Positions 56,001 to 63,436 of a DNA stretch of 64,000 bases are shown one piece after another. This stretch comes from JBMNQH01 sp050944035 (GTDB taxonomy: Bacteria; Bacillota; Clostridia; Oscillospirales; Oscillospiraceae). The first letter of the stretch is position 1; each line of letters begins with the position of its first letter. The translations under genes were made by a program, and so were the position numbers. The DNA is taken from assembly GCA_050944035.1 (NCBI GenBank), contig JBMNQH010000011.1:8964-72963 (forward strand), given 5' to 3'. The notes under the pieces are model-generated. The model did no database searches. It was not told the DNA's origin and saw nothing but the letters and a program-made list of their open reading frames with translations.

Positions 56001-56276
56001 CTTGTTACGCACTTTGCGCAGCGCATGGAGAATATCGACAAGGTCCTGTGTCAGCAGACCTTCCCGAAAAAGCACGGTGATTCGATTGACAGCTGTATTT
56101 TCAGGGGGAAGTGCAATACGGTCGTATGTAAACATTAAATTTACAACCGTTTCTCCGATCATTCCTAACTTCATTAAACAGGAGTTGGAATCTGAGTAAA
56201 GATAAGATTCTGCCTTTTTCCCAAACTGAGCCAGTACTGGAAAATCTTTATCCAAGAAATCAAAGTTGCTTTTCAT
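53010..56276 (-). CDS. hsdR: Type I R-M endonuclease subunit HsdR
   Basis: A 1088-residue restriction subunit. The N-terminal 150 residues form an HEPN/DUF4145-like block (NLMFTYDRIALPP, VRNKAAHENYVS). The nuclease domain has GRADYALFIGLQLVGIIEAKAE (D...ExK). The helicase has ATGTGKTRTVLGMIYR (Walker A, about residue 395) and VDEAHRGYLL. A C-terminal EcoEI-type domain ends FKKIDRIFQNQLE. Domain order is that of the DEAD-type HsdR. The gene overlaps the hsdM scar by four bases (ATGA), so the operon is hsdR-(hsdM)-hsdS2-hsdM-hsdS1. Confidence 0.95.
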   Translation of the reverse strand: MKSNFDFLDKDFPVLAQFGKKAESYLYSDSNSCLMKLGMIGETVVNLMFTYDRIALPPENTAVNRITVLFREGLLTQDLVDILHALRKVRNKAAHENYVSVTEGKTLLQMAHSLCEWFMQTYGDWNYQNVPFVMPSELPNPATIDDVPNETQEEKLVKEAEEKAAISDTITKEKRRQQAAWAASQRQKTEAETRYMIDEQLRQVGWEADTENLRFSKGTCPVKGRNLAIAEWPTDSAVGNHGRADYALFIGLQLVGIIEAKAEHKDIPSVIDYQGKDYPRNIRAADAQYQIGAWGDYKVPFTFATNGRPYLEQYKTKSGIWFLDLRQSSNVPKALRGWMSPENLLELLGKNVDAGNRALEQMPFDLLRDRDGLNLRDYQLRAIQAAEQAIIDGENTALLAMATGTGKTRTVLGMIYRFLKTGRFKRILFLVDRTALGEQALDVFKEVKLEDLMPLADIYNIKGLEDKEIERETRIQVATVQGMVKRILYNGGETMPAVSDYDLIIVDEAHRGYLLDKEMGDTELLYRDQRDYQSKYRSVIEYFDAVKIALTATPALQTTAIFGQPVFKYTYREAVIEGYLVDHDAPHDLHTRLRDEGIHYQSGDTVTVYDPVTGEITNSELLNDELDFDVEQFNKKIITRPFNEAVLAEIAKDIDPENPEEQGKTLIYAVDDQHADMIVDILKNIYSEYGVDNDAVMKITGSVGGGNPKKVQEAIKRFKNERYPSIAVTVDLLTTGIDVPEITNLVFLRRVKSRILFEQMLGRATRLCPKIHKTHFEIYDPVGVYESLETVNTMKPVVANPSASFGQLLDGLEVLENEKQIAYQIDQIIAKLQRKKRKLDSKTMEHFVSMTGGMDPTQFIQQLEQEPPQQARNRILAHRDLFELLGETRANGGRPVIISNAPDELISHTRGYGTGNRPEDYLDAFADYVKTHFNEIAALNIVCTRPKELTRESLKDLRLTLDREGFTTQQLNTAISELTNEKMAADIISLIRRYAIGSTLISHEARIRRAVDKLKKTHKFTAIEQKWIGRMEKYLMEESVLNVGVFDEDTRFRSAGGFKKIDRIFQNQLESIVLELNEYLYDDGGKIA
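53069..53103 (-). repeat. hsdR 3' segment, original copy
   Basis: 35 bases within the hsdR C-terminus, in frame as KKIDRIFQNQL. Identical to 51533-51567. Confidence 0.92.
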
Positions 56277-56307
56277 CAGTATGCACCACCTTCACAGGTT
56301 TTGCGAT

Positions 56308-56808
56308 TTATTTATAGGAGCATGGGTATCTATCATTACAGCTACACTTGCCTGGGTCGTTGATATAGTTTTGGATCGCTTTGTTGAAAATCTCTTTGTC
56401 CATCTTATTGCGATAGCGCAGGCAATCACATATCACACGTTCTTTATCATAAACACGAACTTCATGGCCATCTATTTCACCGGTCACCAATTTGAATCGT
56501 GATTTTCCGGAATCTTTACTGACAGCCAAATGCCACTCGCCCGGTGTGCGGTCGCTGTAACCATAATATCATAACGCAGTTTCCATACAGAATATGGCAT
56601 CCGAAAACAGGCGGATCACAGTAGTTGCTTCACTGAAATCGTTGGCATCAATCCATTGATAATAGCCGTAGCGCACTTTTTCTACATAACCCTGCTCAAT
56701 CAATTTCTGCAACGGACGATATAAAATGTTTCCTTTTTGCAGCTGCTTTGTTCGCATCATGCTGTTATAACGATCAAATATCTTCTTGTAATCGTCAATC
56801 CTTTTCAT
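56308..56808 (-). pseudogene. Broken AbiEi-type antitoxin gene
   Basis: The frame starts KRIDDYKKIFDRYNSMMRTKQLQ and reads the AbiEi family wHTH antitoxin domain (YRPLQKLIEQGYVEKVRYGYYQWIDANDF). At about 56567 an in-frame TGA replaces the usual Phe in CMETAL-FYYGYS. The same frame continues with YYGYSDRTPGEWHLAVSKDSGKSRFK. A gap follows in which some 20 expected residues are missing. Then come GEIDGHEVRVYDKERVICDCLRYRNKMDKEIFNKA and a truncated end. No AbiEii toxin is present. It lies just upstream of hsdR. Confidence 0.82.
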
Positions 56809-57430
56809 GCTTAAGCTCCTACATGATTTTTGCCTTTAGCAATGCATAAAGCGGACAAAATAATACATTTTTATTGTATGAAATTTCCGAAGCTTTGTCA
56901 ACACAACTTCGCCCTAAGCCCTTCCATAAATATGATGGGGAAACCTTTTACTCAATAGAGTACCGTGGTATTGCGGACAAAAGCGAAATCTAACTCTGAA
57001 CATCCCAAATTGCAAGCTGAAAATAAAAAACAACTAACTGACTAATCAAAATCAGTTAGCTCTTTACTTTTTCAATAATTCAAATAATGTTGCTACAGAG
57101 GGCTTCAACCCTTAGAAAACCCAGTATTTCCGGGCTTTTTCAGGTCTCTGGAATCATTCCCACTCGCTCCCGAAAACCTTAACTTAAATAATTCTGTTTA
57201 AGTATTTTCACTCGTGGGATTTATATTATCTGTATTATCCATAAGATATGGACTATTAGATTTTTCGTTGCCATTGTGTTGCCACGCTGACAGCACTATT
57301 ATGATATTTGTAGGGGGCTCTGTTAGTTGAAACCTTTGTATGTTCCAAAGCCTAACATATAGGCCGCCATCGCAATAGCTAAATCCTTAGATTCGATATT
57401 CTGCTTAGAAGCTAACGCTCTCAGTTCGTC
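56809..57430 (+). other. 620-base decayed spacer
   Basis: No credible gene. It is AT-rich and contains a CTAACTGA/TCAGTTAG hairpin (about 57030-57058) followed by a short T run, a guaA-like attachment core at 57153-57166, and several stop-filled short frames. It reads as the debris of an integrated element. Confidence 0.5.
57153..57166. other. guaA-type attachment core, left
   Basis: ATCATTCCCACTCG. On the minus strand it reads Ser-Glu-Trp-Glu-stop (AGCGAGTGGGAATGA), the common end of GMP synthase, where many islands integrate. A second core is at 57915-57928. The sites flank the TfoX remnant. Confidence 0.5.
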
Positions 57431-57665
57431 GTGTTAGAACAACCATCGGATTTAGACGGTATTTCCTATCGGGCAATGATGGTCGAATATATATTCTATT
57501 TCCGTGACAAAATCGTTGGAAGTATCTATGATGACCGTTTGCTTGTAAAACCCGTGACCTCGGCACTCTCACTTATGCCGACAGCAACCTACGAATTTCC
57601 CTATGAAGGAGCGAAAGAAATGCTTTTAGTCGAAGATATCAACGACAGAGAATTTCTTTTCCAAA
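57431..57665 (+). pseudogene. TfoX-like gene remnant
   Basis: About 78 residues match the TfoX N-terminal domain: LEQPSDLDGISYRAMMVEYIFYFRDKIVGSIYDDRLLVKP, then PYEGAKEMLLVEDINDREFL. The normal start is lost (a stop lies six codons before LEQ). After EFLFQRKRKPH the sequence turns into unrelated, hairpin-forming DNA, so the C-terminal part is gone too. TfoX proteins modulate competence or gene expression in other bacteria. Confidence 0.75.
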
Positions 57666-57698
57666 GAAAAAGAAAACCACATCCAAAAAATAACGACA

Positions 57699-57746
57699 AA
57701 AAGCCCTTAGCTATGAGTTTCATACCCACAGCTAAGGGCTTAGTTT
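57699..57746. terminator. Hairpin after the TfoX remnant
   Basis: AAGCCCTTAGCT pairs with AGCTAAGGGCTT around a 17-base loop, with A-rich and T-rich flanks. This argues that the open frame to 57889 is not coding. Confidence 0.65.
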
Positions 57747-57914
57747 ATAATATGGATTTATTTGTTGCACAACCGCCTGTCAATCATTCTCTAACCGTAA
57801 AACCACTGGATTACAAGAATAATGGCTCTTATACAACTGTTATCAATTTGTTATCAAAAGACTCCTTGAAGTGCCGCAAATCCGCATAAATACTGGACTT
57901 TTGCGACCTGTCAA

Positions 57915-57928
57915 ATTATTCCCACTCG
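57915..57928. other. guaA-type attachment core, right
   Basis: ATTATTCCCACTCG. On the minus strand it reads Glu-Trp-Glu-stop. It shares 11 bases (ATTCCCACTCG) with the core at 57153-57166. Confidence 0.5.
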
Positions 57929-58134
57929 AGCTTCAGACCTTAATTTCTTATGATAATACGCATTAAAAATACGGTTTTCATCCAAATATTCCACACATTC
58001 TACGCTTTACAGAGAGTCTTTATAAACTTTGTAGCCGTTTTGTAGCCACAGCTACCGTAGCAATCTCCGCTAGCTGATTCACCTCAAAGCCACTCGGTAC
58101 TACTTATTTCAAATGATACATGGAGGATTGCAAC

Positions 58135-58368
58135 ATGGAAAAATTCATCTACGATAACAGCAACGGACCTTGGTATGAACTGCATGGAGATTATTATCTT
58201 CCGTGTCTGGTCATCCCGGAGAAAGAAACCTACACTATCGGTATCTGAGGCAGGAAGCACCAGCAATACCTCAAAGAGCATCGTCCTATGGTCTATTCCG
58301 AGCTCGTCCTCAGCGGTAAACTGAACAGCTATCTCGCTGATATTGATACTCAGGCACGAACAAAATGA
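58135..58368 (+). pseudogene. Transposon protein TnpV, broken
   Basis: The frame reads MEKFIYDNSNGPWYELHGDYYLPCLVIPEKETYTIGI, then an in-frame TGA at 58246-58248, then GRKHQQYLKEHRPMVYSELVLSGKLNSYLADIDTQAR. Family patterns HGDYYLP and YLKEHRP...Y.EL.L.GKL are those of TnpV. It ends at a TGA exactly where the recombinase fragment on the other strand begins. Confidence 0.8.
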
Positions 58369-58534
58369 TACCGCTGTAACCATCGTCGATTTTTTCGGAT
58401 ACGATTTGAATGTCCGGGTTTCGTTCAATGAAGTTTTCAATCAGCTTTCGCTGGTTGGTAACGCTGTCGCTCTCGCTGGAGCGGTCATCTGTATAAGACA
58501 GACGGATGTAAGATGTTGCCTGATATTTTGGCAT
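58366..58534 (-). pseudogene. Serine recombinase N-terminal fragment
   Basis: From the ATG at 58534 (AAGGAG upstream) the sequence PKYQATSYIRLSYTDDRSSESDSVTNQRKLIENFIERNPDI shows the YIRLS catalytic-serine segment of large serine recombinases, ending DDGYSG. After about 56 residues the family match stops at the TnpV junction. A full enzyme has about 500 residues. Confidence 0.85.
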
Positions 58535-58656
58535 GAAAAAGCACTCCTTTCCTCCCGGAAGCTCCCGCAAGAAAAGAGTGGATTTCGAGGTTTTCAGTTT
58601 TCATCCTTTTCCATACACATCGTAGCACGCTTTTGGAAAAAGAGCAAGGATGTCGA

Positions 58657-58881
58657 TTACCTCAAAATCCCTTGCAGGCACTCCTCCAATGTGACCCCGT
58701 TGCTGGCAAACGCGGCGTTTACCACAAAATCGCCGCAGCGAAAGCGATAGGGGTTTTTGATCTGGTGAAGAAAGGCCGCGATCCGTTCCTCTTTGGGGAG
58801 GTTTTTGTCTACCGTGACTTCACGGATGTCAACCAATTCATCAGCTGCCACTTGTGTACTGGTTTGTGTCAACTGGCTCAT
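58657..58881 (-). CDS. Small conjugative-element protein, 74 residues
   Basis: Starts MSQLTQTSTQVAADELVDIREV. The middle KNLPKEERIAAFLHQIKNPYRFRCGDFVVNAAFASNG resembles short proteins carried by Clostridia conjugative transposons (possibly DUF6870), but this is recalled, not proven. AAGGAG lies seven bases before the ATG. No partner genes survive near it. Confidence 0.6.
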   Translation of the reverse strand: MSQLTQTSTQVAADELVDIREVTVDKNLPKEERIAAFLHQIKNPYRFRCGDFVVNAAFASNGVTLEECLQGILR

Positions 58882-59441
58882 AAGGGTTCTCCTTTCTTTG
58901 TAGTCGGTTTCAAAATCACATGAATGCGCTGGCAACCGAAGTTGCCAGCGCATGGTATCTGACTTTGAAAAGAAAGGGCTGCACCCAAATGATGGTCTGT
59001 TGTTGCTAACAGCAAATGGGCGAAGCCTCTCAGATTATATCCGTTGCTTTCGTCACATTTGCCACGCGCCCCTGACGATAGGGACATTCCTGGTCTCCGC
59101 TGGCGCGGCTGCCATAACTCCGCAGCATCGTTTTACTCGTGCGCCGCAGGGTTCCCCCCAAGTCTTTAGGAGGCCGTGAGGAAGTATCTTTAAGCCCCCA
59201 TGCAGTCACCGCGCCACGAAGTGCCGCCTCCGGGTCTCAGGCTTGCGTAGATCGCTCAGAATAGCCTGTTCATCACCTCCTGGGCTGTCCATCTTGGCGG
59301 CGCGCCTGATTCGCTCGTACATGGGTTATGTACCAGAAATGCCGTCTATTCAGTTGTCAATGTGCCAAAGAAGGTGAAAGGTTGTCCTTCTAATAGTAGT
59401 AAAGAAAAAGACAATATTTTCGCTATGCTAATCAAACTTTC
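58882..59441 (+). other. GC-rich spacer of a conjugative-element remnant
   Basis: About 560 bases with no gene I trust. It is richer in G and C than the flanks. A 28-codon minus-strand frame (about 59210-59296, start MDSPGGDEQAILSDLRKPET) is possible but unsupported. No repeats or known RNA were seen. Confidence 0.4.
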
Positions 59442-59852
59442 TCAAAATTTTTCCAGCCGTTTCAAGCCACGCTGAATACTGTCATACACTCGGCTGAGGT
59501 CAACATCTTCCGCCTGGGCAATTTCCTTGACGGTCATGCCAAGGTAGAACCGGGCGTAGATCCGTTTGGCCTGCTTGTCAGGCAGGGTCATCACCGCAGC
59601 ATAGAGTTGATCACGCAGCTGCCTGTCCTCCAGGATTTCTTCCGGGGTCAGCGGGTGTTGCACCACGGCTTTCTCAATGCCGTTGTCGCAGTCCAGAGAA
59701 TAGTGCGCTTTGTAGTTATACATCTGGCGCTTGCGAGCTGCTTCAGCTCGCTTATCTGCCAGGAACACCGCCTGCACTTCATCGGTCACTTCCGAAAAAA
59801 TGTCCGTCTTATATATATCGGGATACAGGTCCCGAAGATTGATCTTCTGCAT
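59442..59852 (-). CDS. Conjugative-element sigma-70 family factor
   Basis: A 136-residue short sigma-like protein. The C-terminal half is a region-4 helix-turn-helix: MTLPDKQAKRIYARFYLGMTVKEIAQAEDVDLSRVYDSIQRGLKRLEKF. The N-terminal half (INLRDLYPDIYKTDIFSEVTDEVQ) is the usual head of the short sigma factors found in Tn916/Tn1549-like elements. GGAGG lies six bases before the ATG at 59852. Probably the surviving regulator of a mostly lost element. Confidence 0.85.
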   Translation of the reverse strand: MQKINLRDLYPDIYKTDIFSEVTDEVQAVFLADKRAEAARKRQMYNYKAHYSLDCDNGIEKAVVQHPLTPEEILEDRQLRDQLYAAVMTLPDKQAKRIYARFYLGMTVKEIAQAEDVDLSRVYDSIQRGLKRLEKF

Positions 59853-59890
59853 TATGTACCTCCATTTCGGTTCACGGGTCCAGTTGACGG

Positions 59891-60073
59891 GTGAATCGAA
59901 TGGAGGCGGGGATCGGCAGCGGTACAAATCGGGAGATTTCCCGAAAAATCGACAACAAAAAACGCCAACTCCCCGTAAAGGGAAACCGGCGCGACAAAAA
60001 AGCCTATTATTCTGCTGATTTAGACGGAACGATAATACTGATGTATTGTCGCAATACCCGGGAGGAGGGGTAA
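59891..60073 (+). CDS. Small basic ORF, 60 residues (uncertain)
   Basis: The plus-strand frame reads MNRMEAGIGSGTNREI and ends KKAYYSADLDGTIILMYCRNTREEG, which looks protein-like in its last 25 residues. There is no good ribosome site and the start is arbitrary. It diverges from the sigma factor. Could be a relic of the element. Confidence 0.3.
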   Translation: MNRMEAGIGSGTNREISRKIDNKKRQLPVKGNRRDKKAYYSADLDGTIILMYCRNTREEG

Positions 60074-60321
60074 GACTTTTTTAGCTGGTGTAACTCATGG
60101 CTATTATGAATGACGAAAATTGACATGGCGGCATCCTCCCATATGTCGCCCCTCTGATCGCACGAGCATCGTCGCAAAAACAAAAAGAAGCGGCAGCTCT
60201 GAAATGAGCCGCCGCTCCCGGTGCGTGAAAATCTCTCTGCTGTACGACGTTTTTTCTTTTGCCGTCGTGAGGCAGTTTGCGTTTCAATATTAATTTCTGA
60301 TATCGTGCCAATGTAATGCAA
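60074..60321 (+). other. Spacer between element remnant and mgtA operon
   Basis: About 250 bases without a credible gene. A 104-codon minus frame (60007-60321) has low-complexity basic and cysteine-rich composition and no ribosome site. I treat it as noise. Confidence 0.4.
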
Positions 60322-60498
60322 TCAAGCCTTTTTTGACTCGGCTGTTTTTTCCTTTTTGGGTTTCATACTCCAAAACACAACATTCATCACGATTACGATC
60401 AGCACAACTACAGCCATGGATACCCAAAAGCCCATGTTAAGGCCCAGCCATTCGGTTGTTCCGAAAAGAGTCATCCAAATTTCCTTCCAATTCATCAT
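60322..60498 (-). CDS. Small membrane protein of the mgtA operon
   Basis: A 58-residue protein with one membrane segment (GFWVSMAVVVLIVIVMNVVFW) and a lysine-rich C-terminus (KPKKEKTAESKKA). AGGAGG lies five bases before the ATG pair, ten bases after the mgtA stop. Its place and size suggest a small partner of the magnesium pump, like MgtR/MgtS in Enterobacteria by analogy only. Family unrecognised. Confidence 0.75.
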   Translation of the reverse strand: MMNWKEIWMTLFGTTEWLGLNMGFWVSMAVVVLIVIVMNVVFWSMKPKKEKTAESKKA

Positions 60499-60508
60499 GT
60501 GCACCTCC

Positions 60509-63274
60509 TTAAAGCAGCTCGCCATAGTGGCGGACATAGGCTTTTTTCAAGCTGGTTGCCAGCACCATATACAGCAGGATGCAGGGGATCAGATACGCAA
60601 AATACGTTGCGGGCAGAGCAACAAAACCAAGTGCCGTTCCGAAAACTGTAAAAGGAATTACAGTCAGGACTGCAATACCGGTCATGGTAAGCAGCGTCAC
60701 TGGGGCAGAGGCGCGGCTCTGAATGAAGGGCAGCTTCGGAGTGCGGATCATGTGAATGACCAGCGTCTGGCTCCACATGGATTCTACAAACCATCCAGCC
60801 TGGAACATCCCGATATACTGCGCCTGCATGGCCGCAAGCTCCGCTCCGCTGTAATGAGCGGCCAGATCGTTGAACAGAACACCACCGGACACGAACATGG
60901 GGCAGAATACAAAATACATGAAAATGTAGGTTGTAAAGTCGAAGATGGAGCTGGTAGGTCCAATCCAAATCATAAAACTGCCTACGCTGGACGCATCCCA
61001 CTTCCTGGGCTTGGCGATAAATTCCTCGTCCACGTTATCCCAGGGAATCGCGGTACAGGACAGGTCGTAGATCAGGTTCAGAAAAATCAGATGCACGCTC
61101 ATCATCGGCAGGAAGGGCAGCAGCGCGGAGGCCGCCAGTACCGAGAACATATTGCCGAAGTTGGAGGATGCGGTCATCTTGATATACTTGATCATGTTGG
61201 CATAGGTCTTGCGGCCTTCGATAATGCCCTGCTCCAAAACCATCAAGTCTTTTTCCAGCAAAATAATATCAGCCGATTCTTTTGCCACGTCTACGGCGGT
61301 ATCCACCGAAATGCCAATGTCGGCGGCTTTCATAGCGGCGGCATCATTGATTCCGTCGCCCATGAAACCAACGGTATGGCCGTTTTCCCGGAGAATCGAA
61401 ACCACACGTGCTTTCTGGTCGGGCGTCAGCTTGGCAAATACGTCGGTGGATTCTGCGGCTCTTGCCAGCTCTGCATCACTCATTTTTTCCAAATCGGAGC
61501 CAAGGAGCATATTGCGAACCTTCAGCCCCACCTGCTTGCAGATGGTATGGGTCACTTTGTCGTTGTCGCCGGTCAGGATTTTGGTGGTCACGCCGTGATC
61601 TTTTAACGCCTTGATTGCGTCTGCGGTGGATTCCTTCGGGGGATCGAGGAACGCAAGATACCCGATCAGCACCATATCACACTCGTCCTTCACGCCGAAA
61701 GCACCCACCGGGGAGGGATTGCTTTTCTGCGCAATGGCGAGAACACGGAAGCCCTTGTCATTGAGGTCATCCACCGTTTCCAGAATACGGCGGCGGACAT
61801 CATCGGTCAGCGGCTGCACACCGCCGTCACACTCCGCATAGGTGCAGATGGAGAGCATTTCTTCCACAGCGCCTTTTGTCACCATCTGGGTCTTGCCGGT
61901 TTTGTCCTGTACCACCGTGGTCAGACGGCGGCGAGTGAAGTCAAACGGAATTTCATCTACCTTCACATAGTTTTCAGACAGGTCGAGCAGTCGGGAATCT
62001 TCCGCTTCTTCTTCCTCTGTCTTATGGATAATCGCCAGATCCATCAGATTCTTGTAGCCGGTCTGGAAATAGCTGTTGAGGTAAGCGTGGCGCAGCACCC
62101 GCGTATCGTCCTCACCGTTTACGTTTAGGTGATATTCCAGCACAACTTTATCCTGTGTCAGCGTTCCGGTCTTGTCGGTGCAAAGAATGTCTATGGCACC
62201 GAAGTTCTGGATGGAATTCAGGTTCTTGACGATGGTCTGCTTTTTGCTCATGGAGACCGCACCTTTGGCAAGGCAGGTCGTCACGATCATGGGAAGCATC
62301 TCCGGGGTCAAGCCGACGGCAATGGAGATGCCGAACAGGAATGCTTCCAACCAGTCGCCTTTCGTAATGCCATTGATGAAGAACACCAGCGGAACCATGA
62401 CCAGCATGAAGCGGATCAGCACCCAGGAGACGGCATTGACACCCTTGGTAAAGCTGGTTTCAACCGCTTCTCCGGCCACTGCGGATGCCATAGAACCAAA
62501 CAGCGTATTATCACCGACACAAACAACGACCGCTGTTGCACTGCCGGAGACAACATTGCTGCCCATAAAGGCGATGTTTGTATAATCGGTTATGCTGTCT
62601 TTGGCCGCGCTGACATTAGGCGTTTTTTCAATGGGCTCGCTTTCTCCAGTCAAACTTGCCTGACTGACAAACAAATCTTTTGCATCCAGAATTCGAACAT
62701 CAGCCGGAATCATATCCCCAGCGGACAGATGCACGATATCGCCGACCACCAGATCATCCATGGGGATTTCAACTTTTACCCGATCCTTACGGGTAACGGT
62801 GCAGGTGGTTGTGATCATGGCCAGCAGTTTTTCCGCCGCGTTTCCGCTTCTGGATTCCTGTACAAAGCGAAGTGTGCCGGAAATCATAACCATAGTCAGA
62901 ATGATCACCACAGTCAGAGGGTCAAAATCCTCCGGCGCACTGCCTAAAAGAGAAAAATAGGGAAACACCATATCCGTCATGGTGGACACCAGCGCCAGAC
63001 AGAACAGGATGGCGGTAAAGGGATTGATGAATGCACCGGCCAGCCGCTTGGCCAGAGATTTCTTTTTTTCGTGTGTTACTTTGTTGCTGCCGTATTTGGC
63101 GTGGCTTGTAAATACGCCGCCCGGATCAAGCCCACGAAGTGTGGTATGCAGGTTTTTCAAAACCTCTTTAATGGGATTGGTTGCCGCAAACTGAATGCGG
63201 CGGTTCTGCTCGTCACGGATGACCGTCTTTTCCGCTGCCTGACGAACCGCCATGCGATTTTCTTTCTTGTTCAT
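60509..63274 (-). CDS. mgtA: Magnesium-translocating P-type ATPase
   Basis: A 921-residue P3B-type ATPase that imports Mg2+. The phosphorylation site is ICTDKTGTLTQDK (Asp about 367). Also seen are SLTGESEPIEKTP, MGDGINDAAAMKAADIGISVD and about ten membrane segments. The N-terminal cytoplasmic part is about 90 residues. I start it at 63274 because GGAGG lies eight bases upstream. Operon with the 58-residue protein after it. A cysteine-rich ORF lies in the leader. No M-box riboswitch is visible. Confidence 0.95.
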   Translation of the reverse strand: MNKKENRMAVRQAAEKTVIRDEQNRRIQFAATNPIKEVLKNLHTTLRGLDPGGVFTSHAKYGSNKVTHEKKKSLAKRLAGAFINPFTAILFCLALVSTMTDMVFPYFSLLGSAPEDFDPLTVVIILTMVMISGTLRFVQESRSGNAAEKLLAMITTTCTVTRKDRVKVEIPMDDLVVGDIVHLSAGDMIPADVRILDAKDLFVSQASLTGESEPIEKTPNVSAAKDSITDYTNIAFMGSNVVSGSATAVVVCVGDNTLFGSMASAVAGEAVETSFTKGVNAVSWVLIRFMLVMVPLVFFINGITKGDWLEAFLFGISIAVGLTPEMLPMIVTTCLAKGAVSMSKKQTIVKNLNSIQNFGAIDILCTDKTGTLTQDKVVLEYHLNVNGEDDTRVLRHAYLNSYFQTGYKNLMDLAIIHKTEEEEAEDSRLLDLSENYVKVDEIPFDFTRRRLTTVVQDKTGKTQMVTKGAVEEMLSICTYAECDGGVQPLTDDVRRRILETVDDLNDKGFRVLAIAQKSNPSPVGAFGVKDECDMVLIGYLAFLDPPKESTADAIKALKDHGVTTKILTGDNDKVTHTICKQVGLKVRNMLLGSDLEKMSDAELARAAESTDVFAKLTPDQKARVVSILRENGHTVGFMGDGINDAAAMKAADIGISVDTAVDVAKESADIILLEKDLMVLEQGIIEGRKTYANMIKYIKMTASSNFGNMFSVLAASALLPFLPMMSVHLIFLNLIYDLSCTAIPWDNVDEEFIAKPRKWDASSVGSFMIWIGPTSSIFDFTTYIFMYFVFCPMFVSGGVLFNDLAAHYSGAELAAMQAQYIGMFQAGWFVESMWSQTLVIHMIRTPKLPFIQSRASAPVTLLTMTGIAVLTVIPFTVFGTALGFVALPATYFAYLIPCILLYMVLATSLKKAYVRHYGELL

Positions 63275-63294
63275 TGGTCTTACCTCCTTGAATC

Positions 63295-63390
63295 TTAGTA
63301 GAGGCAAGGGCCATCACATGAGGGACACGGAACTTCCGACCCCATGTGCTGCTCTTTGCCTTCGCGGACTACTGTCAGAGTCCATGCCAT
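63295..63390 (-). CDS. Cysteine-rich leader ORF of mgtA, 31 residues
   Basis: Begins MAWTLTVVREGKEQHM, ends CPSCDGPCLY, with three cysteines in a CxxCxxxC run. GAGGTG lies right before the ATG. It ends 20 bases before the mgtA start, so it could be a regulatory leader peptide. Size makes chance possible. Confidence 0.4.
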   Translation of the reverse strand: MAWTLTVVREGKEQHMGSEVPCPSCDGPCLY

Positions 63391-63436
63391 TCACCTCACT
63401 GTTTTATGGAATATCTATCTGAAACCGCATTGCGGA

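Noticed and set aside
57666..57889. C-terminal half of a TfoX protein
   Set aside because: The stretch contains a strong hairpin and has no family pattern; homology ends near 57665.
60007..60321. 104-codon minus-strand frame
   Set aside because: Basic and cysteine-rich low-complexity composition, no ribosome site, overlaps another uncertain frame.
63275..63436. M-box magnesium riboswitch before mgtA
   Set aside because: The leader is only about 160 bases and none of the conserved M-box segments is present.
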